Assembly (NCBI GenBank): GCA_025267735.1
Contig: CM046299.1
Coordinates: forward strand, 30,019,487-30,083,486
Reading direction: 5' to 3'
Source of the DNA: Mactra quadrangularis
Lineage: Eukaryota; Mollusca; Bivalvia; Venerida; Mactridae
DNA length: 64,000 nt
The position numbers and the translations under genes are program-made. The notes under the pieces were generated by a model. It did not search any database, was not told where the DNA came from, and saw nothing but the letters and a program-made list of their open reading frames with translations. The first letter of the stretch is position 1. Each line of letters opens with the position of its first letter. Below are positions 12,201 through 24,200 of this stretch, piece after piece.

Positions 12201-15200
12201 CGACCGACTCAAAAACTAGCTTTTCTGAACTCATCAATTTACAAGTTCTGCTTACTCTTCAACTAGAAACAGACAACTTCTTCCTCCAAAGAAGACAGTG
12301 GATATTAAATATAGAGTTTTCTTTGAAGAGTATAAGCTGTCGCTGTCAGGAACCGATTCCGATACCTCCGAATTTGAAATCGTGCACTCTATTACAGTAT
12401 ATGGCCTATTATCATTGATAATAAAGTTTTTTACACGTGATAACTGGACAACAACAATAAGTAGTTTATATTATATAAACTAAATTGTATTGGCAGTATG
12501 AATAATTATAATATTCTAATAGATTTTATTACTCTACTCTATACCTATACATTTTAAATCTAAAGTACACAAATATAAATGTCTAACCTTCTTTGTTCAG
12601 CTGGGTTGTTTCTTTTGGCTTAAAAATATGAACAATAAATTTCAAGTAAACATGTTAGTAAAGCACCATCATGTACTTATATTTTAAACGCCATTAACAT
12701 AAAATATATATTTTGTATGTTCTGATTTGAAAACAATCAACATATTTAATAAAAAAAGAATATAATAAATATAATCATTGGGCCACATGGTATATAACAA
12801 GATCATTACTGGGAAAAAAACATTAGCTCATGAAAAAGTTAACTATGACAAAGTTGATGTCTTTCCGTTTTTTTTGTTACTATAACGATATTAGGTCGTT
12901 GAAAATAAAATGGCATGTCTTTTCAGTCTAATATCTAAATTAGCACAAACATTAGTTTTTGAGACTACAATATACATTATATACGATGTGAATAAGCAAA
13001 ACAAACAAACAAACAAAAATAAAAAGGAAAATACGGGAACAAGAAGAAATAATACAACTCGAACAAGTTTGGATCGGCAGAATTCAACAAATTTCCAGAC
13101 ATTTCCAGACATATAGCTATTCATGTACACTGACCTTTTCTTAAACGGAATCTCCATACCAAACATAAAACAAAGAGAATCAGTGCAAAGCATCCCGATG
13201 TTGCCCCCACCGACATCCCAACTACATAATATACATTCACAGAGGTATAGTCTAGATCATTTCTAAGTGATAAACTGGCATTTCCTTCTGCTGAAAAATA
13301 AAACAAACAACATGTTAATAATAAAATGTTAAAATACTGTTTGATATGAAATATTATATTCTTAAGGAATCACTCCAAACGAGTTAATGGTTGAACAATG
13401 TAAATACTTCCTATCGCATTGACACACAATTCATGCAACATAATTCACAATGGATATAACAATGAGACATGTTCTTGATGTCCTCGTACATTTGTATGGT
13501 AATAACGCCGGTCATATAAGGTAATTGTTTTATTTTCAAGATGGCTGACATAAAGACTAGTTGGTATAATTCCAATATCGTTTGTCAAAAATATCAGAAT
13601 CTTAAATGAACGACAAAAGGTTAGTAAGAAACCAAGCTGTTTGTAAACAATCTTCGTTTCGTTGGCAATTTAAAAATGCAAAATTTTGTCGGTGCATTGA
13701 CTGAAATATAAATAAAACAGTTCTTACCAAATTGATTCAAAATGTATTCTTGTTCAAGTGTTCCTATACTGTTGTCAACAACAAGTTTGTAAGTAGTAAA
13801 ATCTTCCATTGATAAATTGCGGATAATGAGTAAAGATAGTGATTTAAATGAAAATATTGTATAACGATTATTAGTTTCCAGTTGTGTCCATCTGTTTTGA
13901 ACCAATTTCCACCAAGTGAAAGAAGAGGTTGGGTATGCAATAACATTTAAAGTAAATGTGTATTCTTGACCCATTACGCTTATTCTCTCATGTTGAACTT
14001 CTTCCGCTAGTCTCGGAGAACCTAATATAACAAAGGTACAAATTTTTAAAACAAGGTTACAAATATCTTCATAAAGATGTTTATTGACTTATTAAGACTT
14101 TAGAATACATGTCAACTGTCATATATGTCCGAGAAGTCTTGTAGTCAAAATGAATTCTAAAATATGTCACTTTCTCATACAGTAACTTACTGTATACATG
14201 TACATATTTTGAATTTCCGATAAAATAAAACTTATTAATTTATAACAGTAAATTCGTCCTCATTTTCTTTAAGCAAATTCTACGTTAGGTCTGAATATAT
14301 CCGACTATATGAATATAACATGGTGTTCATGTGGACCCGATCCATAGGCTGTGTGGTTTATGAGTGGAAATATGGCTTAAAAGGAGTAGGTGCGATTCGG
14401 CCCTGTAAAATCGCCGAATTTTTAATGTAATATTTCGGCCATAATATTTCTCATACAAATAGATCTATCTTTTATCTTTAAGAAAATGTAAAATATGTGT
14501 CCATTCAAGTCTATTTTGTCTGCTCATGGGCCCTTAACTAGGGTCAGGCGCGGCGAAATTCGCTAAATTTGACGGATTTTGACCTCTTCTACTGTCATTT
14601 TCAATACGAGTGCAGCATTGCAAAGATTTGAAATTTTCAGGAAATGTTTATTTCATCATAATAGAAAGGTGAGCGAAATATAAAATCTTTGCCTTTTTGC
14701 ACGCATATTCAATTTTTGAAAAAATCATTACTGAAATCCAAGGGACGCAACTTCGACTTGTTTGTACTAGCGTCCATAACAACGGTTTTGTAACTAAATT
14801 TATGTGTTTACGAGCCTCAGTTTTAACAAATATTAATATTTTTTGAAAAATACGAAGTAAATGGAGGGTACTGGAATCGGAGATTTTATGGAATAGCTGA
14901 CTAATATCAAAAGCTTGTTTTAGTCTGTAGAATAAGTCATGAAGCCGACATAAAAGGAGTGAATGACGTCAATACACAAGTTCAATACACGGCAACTTTA
15001 AACTCAGATCAACATAAAATTATGATTACACTGTCATTTTTACGTTATGCAGATTGGCTGTATGATTGACTAGTCTCTCTGTATATAAAGTAAATGGTGT
15101 TTGTCACATCATCTAAGAACAATTGAACAAATGGATCCAGTGATTGTGCATACTTTGCAACTTGATCAAAATTTAACTTCTATTTTCGATATCAAATCAG

Positions 15201-18200
15201 CATGAAGAGAAAAAATTCCCTGAAATCAGGTAGATAATTTTAATATTTTCACACTTTTTGCATCAGTGCTATAATATTGATATGACTTGTCATTGAAGCT
15301 AATTGCTGCTGTTCTGCCATACATGTATATACAAGACATATGCAATGCTTGGGTTTGATAAAAACTACATAAATTACAAACTTGATTGACCTAATTTCAT
15401 GTACAGTAAATGAAGTTTGTTAAAGGATTTTTAGGACATACATTTGTAACTACACTACAAAACATGTCAAATTGTCAATATAGGCTACATTTTGCCAAAA
15501 AGTGCATGCTATCAACTCATTAAGGTGGGTCGGTACCTTACTCGGAGGGAAAGACGAAAAAAATATTTTGTTCACCGATTATGATAAAAGTTGGCAAGCA
15601 GATACCTTCATGCTTCTTGTTTGTTTTTCTGGTAACCTTAGCGACGTTGTCGTTTATTTTCACGACGTCATGGACGTCACAATGGTTCGCGCTAAAAACA
15701 GGCATGTAAGTACATTAAACCCATATTTTTATAGTATTGAATATCCGAGGACAAAGATAATTATACCAAAATGTTTTTGAAATGGTGTTGCATACAAAAA
15801 TTTTGTTTCGATTATCCAAATATTACGTCAGTCGTAAAGATTGTACATTTCATCACTGAATTTAGGGTTTTCACGACTAAAAGGTTTCACCAATTGCCGA
15901 GTTATAATGTTTATTTTCATATTAATGCAGAACGGTGGTCAAATTCTTATCGCAATTTTTGAAATCTACACACTTTTTGTGTTATTTTAATGAAATAAAA
16001 AAAGAAAGTGAACGTTCTCAGTTTTTCACAATATCGCGTTCAAAGTAAAATTAGCTTCATTTCAATGACGTTAATATAACGGTAAGCTACGTTGTGATTA
16101 AAGCATTTGTTGCAAAAATAAGTACAAACGGACTCATGTTAAATCAATTTTGAACAGATCAGATGCTGAGTGTCACAAGAAATCAATTAAGAACGGGAAA
16201 GAAACTACAAAATTAAATTTACAAGAAAATTACATACATAACGCAAAATCACAACGTCAGAGCAATGTAATATTAACGTCGTTGTTTTGAAGGTAATTTT
16301 ACTTTGAAAGCGATATTGTGAAAAACTGAGAACGTTCACTTTCCTTTTTTATTTCATTAAAATGACACGAAAAGTGTGTAGATTTCAAAAATCGCGATAA
16401 GAATTTGACCACCGTTCTGCATTAATTTGAAAATAAACGTTATAACTCGGCAATTGGTGAAACTCTTTAGACGTGAAAACCCTAAATTCAGTGATTAAAT
16501 GTACAATCTTTACGAATGATATGATATTTGGACAATCGTCACAAAATATTTGTATGCAACAACATTTCAGGAATATTTTGGTCTAATTATCTTTGTCCTC
16601 GGACATTCAATACTTTACAAATATGGGTTTAATGTACTTACATGCCTGTTTTTAGCGCGAACCATTGTGACGTCCATGACGTCGTGAAAATAAAAGACAA
16701 CGTCGCTAAGGTTACCAGAAAAACAAACAAGAAGCATGAAGGTATCTGCTTGCCAACTTTTATCATAATCGGTGAACATAATATTTTTTTTCGTTTTTCC
16801 CTCCGAGTAAGGTACCGACCCACCTTAAATATAGCCCAGTTGTTACATAACTTGTACATATATTTGACGTGGTAAATTCAGCAGTGCATATTCACATAAA
16901 CAACTGCCCAGGACAATTTACCAAAACTTGCTTATACCCAACAGGGTTTTGAGATTCAAGATGCGAAATTAATATGCAAAAGCAGGGGCAGATTTAGGTT
17001 TTTTCTAGGGGGAGGGTCCGACTTTTTCTATGGGGGGTCCGAACCACAACCAGATTATACACATTTTGCGGAAAATGCAACATATTGATAATAAAAACTA
17101 CATTACCATTAAATCTATGTTAAGCACCGAGAAAAATTGCTTCATGTTACTTAAAAACGACTTACAGGCAAGAAATACACTACTAGACAGGTACATTTTC
17201 CAAATTCATGAGGGGGGGGGTCCAGACTCCCCTGAACCCCCCCCCACGCTGGATCCGCCAATGAATAGGAAGAAAAGTTGCTTGTGAATATACACACTGT
17301 AACACAAAACCCCTAATACATATTACATGGACAGTCCTGCTTGCCTGCAAGTATGTTGCAATGAATAGCTTGCATTAGAAGCCATTGTGATCTGTCAATT
17401 TGTTTCCTTGTGATCAGGTTTCACCAACTTGTACAGCATGCTTTTAAACAATGCACTATTCATAACTGAATGAGACAAACAAGTTTGTCAAAAACCTTAC
17501 AAAAATGATAAAATCTGGTACTAACAATGAGTATTTGTTTACTAATGACGTTATCTACAAGATTCAGATAAAAATCTGACTTCTATGGTTAGGAGTAAAA
17601 CTATAAAAGAATTTTGTTATGATTTGTACGTAATGATGTACAGTTTTACTAAATATCAAAAGCCGCCCGGCTAGCTCAATTCAATCGGTAGCGCACAAGT
17701 CTACTGATCGAGGGGTCGTGGGTTCGAATCTCGGGCGGGGCATACTTTCGTGGAGTTTGGTCATGAAATAATTTCTACGGCCATTCTCCCACCTACCACT
17801 GATTCTAAATCATGTAGGGCAGTAGTCAGTCAATGGCGAAAGTATGCGCTCAGTAGTTGGTTAACAGCTTAATCCGGAGATTTAGCCTTTCCAGGAACAG
17901 TGAGTAGGTGGGCTGACCGCCGTGATATAACCAAAATGTGTTGCTTTAAATTCTTTCCATTTGTATATGCATTTACTGTATGTTATCCCTGATGTGGACA
18001 CTTTCAATAATATAAATTAGAATACAAAAATATGGCTGATAGACCTTCTTTGTTTCACAGCTAAACATGTTTAAAGCTATATGACTGACTGTATGTTGCA
18101 AATGCTCAAATATAAAAGTTTATCTGGGCTCTCATAAAAAGTCATACAAAGTTAATGTCTTAACACATGACTGCAGCTTGATAATTGACTCAATCCCAAT

Positions 18201-21200
18201 TAAGGTGGACATATGGGCATATTTTTTTTCTTTTTTTTCATGTCATCAAATATGAGTTTTAAATCAATTTAAGGCATTGTAGACATGTTCTGTACGCAGT
18301 ATAAAAATCTTTTCAGCTGGGCTAGTATACTTTTTCAGATATAGGCTGGTGAAAGGTCACACCTAGCATTAATAAATGTGCTTATGAAAATCGAACATGT
18401 GCTGTAAATTTCACTTATTTAAAAGTAGTAATGGTCAAACTGTTGAGAAATTCAATGCGGTTGCATTCTATAAGGTATTATGTTTCGGAATAAATGATAA
18501 TGACTGAAGAGTAAGCCAGATACTTTCAGAAAAACATAAATATTGAATACGCTATTTTCATTAGTTTTATTTGTTTTAAAAATGTCATTCATATCAACTG
18601 TTCCAGAACGATGCAAACAAGTTAAATATAGAATGAAACTGTTTAAAAAAGTTAGATACCATTGTCTTAGCGTTATAACAAAATGTTGTGTGCATGTGAA
18701 CCACCACAAAGCAACCAATAAAGAATATAACTGTTGTCCCGTACGTTAGCAAAATTGGCTCGTACGTTATATACTTCAGTTTGGTCATCTAAACTATTGA
18801 TAACTAAGTTAAACTGCAAGAATACAACTTACATTGTTGTGTAATTTGTTTTACAATTCAATGTTCTTGTGTTTTACATATAAAACTACATTAATATCTC
18901 TCAATTACAATAATTACGCGAACCATTTTCATTTTTCCAAGAGAACAACATTCAACAATTTTGTGACAAGTTTAACAAAGAAACATAGCAAGCTAACGCA
19001 TAAACTAATAAAAGCTATTTAGTAGTGGGGTAACATGTGATTTACAACCATCAAATCATCCGGCAAATGCATGTTTAGACAATTCTACAGGGTCCCGTAC
19101 GTTATTAAATAAGTAAGATATTGTATTAACCTGATCAAATTATTGCTGTGTGCGCTAAAATAATTCTAAAGATATGATTTGATCAAACGAGGCATTGTTT
19201 TAATTTATCATTTCAAAGCTAGGTGGTATTCAATTAAGAACAATGCAAACTATTCATCATTTATTGCAAATAATAAGTACTATAACTTATTTTCCCGTCA
19301 CTCTTGTTAGTTACTTTTGAACATCATCTGTTTCATTATAATTGCCGTTCCCATAATATTTTCGTCTGTGAAGATTAAATGCATGTTAAGGAACCTTACA
19401 AAAGCAATTTATCAAAAATATTCAGACGATTATCAATTATTGTGTCACATTTTGTCCCGTACGTTACGGACTCGTACGTTATTTTTCATTTTGTATTCAC
19501 TGGTTTTTAGTGTGTCACACATATGCACTTTAAATGAATTATAAAAACTCTTTATAAACTTGTTATTTAATCATTGAAGATCAGTTCAATGAAGAATTTA
19601 TATATCTATTTAGAAAGGTTTGTTAGATAAATTGATTTTACTAATTGTCCCGTTCGTTACGTGGTGAAAATTACGATTCATTTTTAAATAAATGAGCTCA
19701 TAAATTACCGATACCAATAAAATGTCAGCTAAAATGAATATCTTATCATTAGAATATATCTTTATGGACTTTACTTACACAGAAATAGTTTGTAAAGAGT
19801 GCAAAGCTGTGAGATTAATGAAGCCTTTAAATAAATGTCCCGTACGTTATCGGAGTTTGGAGACAACGTTTGTTGTATGAGGTGTGGAAAATTATTTTTG
19901 AATTTACATTATAATATGTGTTTTTCTTGAGGATTTAGTAATAATTGACATATTAAAGATATATTTAATTGGAAATCTTTCTGAATTTTTTAACAATTTG
20001 AAGCTAACTGTAAGAATTTGTCATTGGAGACATAGGGATTTTCTACACCCTAGCTTAATTAAGAGACACTATTTTGAAAAAATCGAAGTTTTCTTCACGA
20101 AATATGTTGTTTATACTTTTACTATAGCACTATCACTTGTAAATATGCATTCCATTTACATAAATTCTGTAAGTAAAATTCCTGGAGACATGATAAACGT
20201 TGGAGACATCAAATGTACATTCTAAGTGGGAATGAGTCAATTGCATCATAAAAATTAAACTTCTTGCATGGACTTTCTGCATGTGTTGGATATTTTTTCA
20301 TGTCACATGGTAAAATATAATAATCATTTTCACTTGCTATTTTGTATAACATTGGTGTGACAATTAAAAGGATTACGCTTCTTTTGCCGCTGTACCATGA
20401 ATAATATTATGGATTGTCCAACAGTACTGGCTTCATTCAGGATTTTCATAAAATATGACATATACGTGAGGATTCTTCATGACAAATAAACTTTATTTTG
20501 TACATTTTTGTATCATAGTTGAGCACAATGTGAGCAAGGTGATTCTGATTCCACTTATTTTTTCAACCATTAAAATGAAATCACTCTGCTCGATTCTATT
20601 CTCAACTACCTAGATCATTTCTTGTATCAAATTCTGAATCTGCTTTAATATGATAATAACAAAACTAAGAAAAAGTAATAGAAATACTGAAATCTTTCCT
20701 GCTTTATATCATAATTTACTTTATTCCAACATGTTCATATTAAGTCATCCATTTCTTATAAAATGCAATGCAATTTGTAGAAAATATTGGTAACACCTTA
20801 CTATAATATTAATAAGAGTTAACCTTACATGGTACACCCGAGTAGTGTCATCCTATTTTTAAAGCTTGAAATCATAATATTTTATGCAGATTTCCTGAAC
20901 TGTATTGTATCTTGTTTACCTATTTTGATTTAACATTTTGAACACACATTTTGAAACATTTTCATTTTAGATATTAATACAAATTTATTTTTATTTTGAT
21001 CAATGTTTTAAAATTTCAATATGAAAGAATTGGTAAAAAATCCGATTTCATAATTGTAGTGGTTGTATTTCAAATTATGATATTTTCTGTTACCATAGCA
21101 ACCAAACCTTTCAATAGAGCATTTGAATTATGGTCTTCGTACTGTGCACATCTTGCACACCAAATTTTTAGGACTATATTTACTAATTCTGTTGTCATGG

Positions 21201-24200
21201 CAACCACTCATTAAAAATGGTATAATTAATGTAATGTTTGCATACTGATATTTTACAATTATTAAGCCCTTTTGAAATCAATACTATTTTGTATCGTGGC
21301 CCATTTGCATAATACATCCTCCTCAGACAGAATTAAGTGACATACTTAATAACTGAGATATTTGTTGCCTTAGAAACGAGCTAAGCAATGAGTAACTGTA
21401 ATCAGTACCAATGTATTATTTTTGCGGTTTCAATTCCATTAAGTGGTAAATGTGATAAAATTTAGAATCAAATTAATGTTAAAACTATATATGTTTGAAT
21501 ATCATGATTTTAGTAAAAATGATAAGGTTTCGGCATGGTAACTAGAACCTATCTACTAAACTTTTTTTATCTGACTTTTTTGAAATTAAAGATGGGATAA
21601 CCAGAAAATTAAGATCAAGGCATGCATTTTGAATTTAAACTTCAAACATCACAATTCTTAGCAAGAATATCCCATGAATTATATTGTAAACATGTTATAT
21701 AATGAGTATAGAATGCATTTATTTTGTTTCCATGGTAATAGATAATACAATAAATGAGTTCAGGGTGCTGTGTTGTTACATTTTATATAAGTACATCAAC
21801 ATAATGCTTGAATAAGCTTTCTTTAGAAATGCAAAAGGACTTGTTTTACAAAAAATAAATGAATTTCAATTTGTACTATTGGTTACCATGGCAACCGAAT
21901 TCTGACTTCTAAAAAAGAAATTGCTTTAATCATGTGGCAATGTGTGACTGAAAAACTAACAATTTTGAAAGTCGGTTTGAAGAGAGATCAATATTCTCAA
22001 ATTATGCCATTTGTTTTGTTCTGCTGTCATGGTAACAGACTTCACAGAATTGTCTTAAAATGTTAATTCTTGATAAATTATTCATTTCCCTATCATATGA
22101 CATAATTTGAGCCACTTTGGCAACAGGGCCAAATTTGGGGGTAAACGCACCTACTCCTTATAACGTTTGATATGTTAGTTTACAATAGTATTGCTGGTGG
22201 CCAATTTCTCCTAACACGAAAATTTATGTAAACATTAAATAGTTTGCATAATTATTTATTATTTAATGATACGGTGAATTACATATTGTTTGTTTTTTTA
22301 AAAATATATATTGCATACGATTTTGTCATTTTATAAGTAAATTACTTTTTTGCTTAGAGTATACGTGTGGCTAATTTCTTGTCTATTCTTATTTTTTTGT
22401 GTAACAAAAATGAACACTGTGGTTCTTGTGATACATGTTTAGAAGCCAGGGACGAATCCAGGATTTTTTTCTAGGGGGGGGGGGGGTCCAAACTTTTGAA
22501 CCACAACCACATAATATACATTTTGCAGAACATATTTAGAATAAAAACTACATAACCATTAAATCTATATTACGCACCGAGAAAAATTGCATCATGTTAC
22601 TTAAAAATGACTTAGAGTCAAGAAATACACTAATAGACAGGTACATTTTGGAAATCCCAGGGGGGGGGGGGGGTCCGGTCCCCCCTGTTACCCCTCCCCC
22701 CGCTGGATCCGCCTATGGAAGCAAGGTATGGTAATTTGAATGAAATATAGTAAAAATTTAACGTTAGGTATATTAAAGTATAACATACTAGAATGGCAAC
22801 TGTTACTGTCAAATAAATACAAACTGGAAACCTTGACAGGTGAAATAAAACTTACATCTAACATAAAGCTGTATTGCCTTGACAGAAGTTTTATCACTAT
22901 GTTCGTTACTTGCAGAACAAGTATACATATCAGCATCTAAACATTGAGCTTTCTCAAAGACGTGATCTAATGTATGTGTGATGTCTGAATTATACTCTCC
23001 ATTACTGTTAGTTAGTTTTACTGTCGGTACTGGAACACCATCAGCTATACATTTAAAGACAACTGTTTCATTTTCATCTACAGTGACAGATCTGTCTGTA
23101 AGATTATTGATAGTGAAGCTTGTGATTTCTGAGTCTGAAAGGTAAAACATGATTTAGACGGCTGATTAGACATTACATTTTGATAAGTTGTACATATCAT
23201 ATATAATCTAAAATGCACGGTTTCAGTGTTCATTTTCATTGTCAATTTCAGTAACGGTCCAGATTTCAAACCCTTGTTATATCCGCGTATGGTTTAAAAT
23301 ATTGTAGTTGCCTGTGCAATAAGATTTATTTGCCTAAATAAAGTAAAGCTTGCTACATATAGATACAGATTATTTTTCTAGATTTTTAAAATCTTATCTG
23401 AATAAGCTTATCATGTTTATAGCAGATGTAACTATTATATTAGGAGTCTAAAAAGTGCAACTTTATTTATCGTCAGTGCTCCTCATGGCTGATATATTTA
23501 ATCATGAGATGGAACAAAAAATTTGCCAATGATAAACAACTACATTAACTTACACCAAACTACAAGATTAAAACTTGTCTCTTCTTTCCCAGTATATATA
23601 TTTCCAGGAGATATAGCCATTGTATTAGAAGCTGCACAAGTATATCTTCCAGCATCGTCTTTATCAATTAATGGAATAGTCAATAGTTTATCATCCCATG
23701 TTTGACCACTATTGTCATGCGACCATTTTACTGTTGTATACTGGGGATTGCCAGCAGTGTATGTACAAGTTATTTCAAGGTTTGAATCTTCTACCATAGA
23801 TATATCACTCAATGCATTAACAACGGGAGGAACTGGAAGATTGAAGCAGAATGTACAAGTATGTATTTGTTGCAATTACTGAACCGCTATGCATATAAAA
23901 ATACAATAAAACAATAATATATTATTATAAATAGAATAATTTTCAAGTAACCCTCCTCTCTGGGTGTATGGTAACTCATCTGAATTCATTATAACTTTAC
24001 TTCTGTTAAATTTTAAATTATATGTTTTATCGTATTATATTTGAAAAAAAAAGATTTTATTGGTATCGTTTACTTATATGAATTGAAGCAATATCGTAAA
24101 ATATTTGAACACTATCAGTCCGTGGAGATGCCACGTAATTTTAGCAATTTCTACTTATACGTAATATCTTATACTCGGTCTGTCAATGTATCCGATTTGT

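Larger units (their letters stand above)
14380..22160. mobile_element. Candidate 7.8-kb element bounded by AAGGAGTAGGTGCG inverted repeats
   Basis: Seen: AAGGAGTAGGTGCG followed by ...GGCCCTGT at 14,382 onward, and its reverse complement (ACAGGGCC...CGCACCTACTCCTT) ending near 22,158. The 14-bp terminal match plus an 8-bp subterminal match is unlikely by chance. The interval lies entirely within one receptor intron and contains nested younger insertions at 15.5, 17.0 and 17.7 kb. No transposase is visible. The target-site duplication is not clear (flanks CTTAA and ATAACG). Alternatively, two separate elements of one family in opposite orientation happen to bracket the interval. Confidence 0.4.

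Noticed and set aside
15502..15962. Open frames in the TTAA element (and mirrored ones at 16.6-16.9 kb)
   Set aside because: They lie in the inverted arms, use no recognisable domain and differ between the arms by frame breaks.
17665..17741. tRNA gene call for this and the other tRNA-like heads (27.4, 44.4, 50.1, 55.2 and 61.4 kb)
   Set aside because: Most continue into conserved SINE bodies, stems are imperfect, and several copies share the same non-tRNA tail.
22809..23150. Taking the Met codons at the start of each Ig open frame as gene starts
   Set aside because: Those Met codons lie in intron sequence before clear acceptor sites; the Ig segments are internal phase 1-1 exons of one gene.
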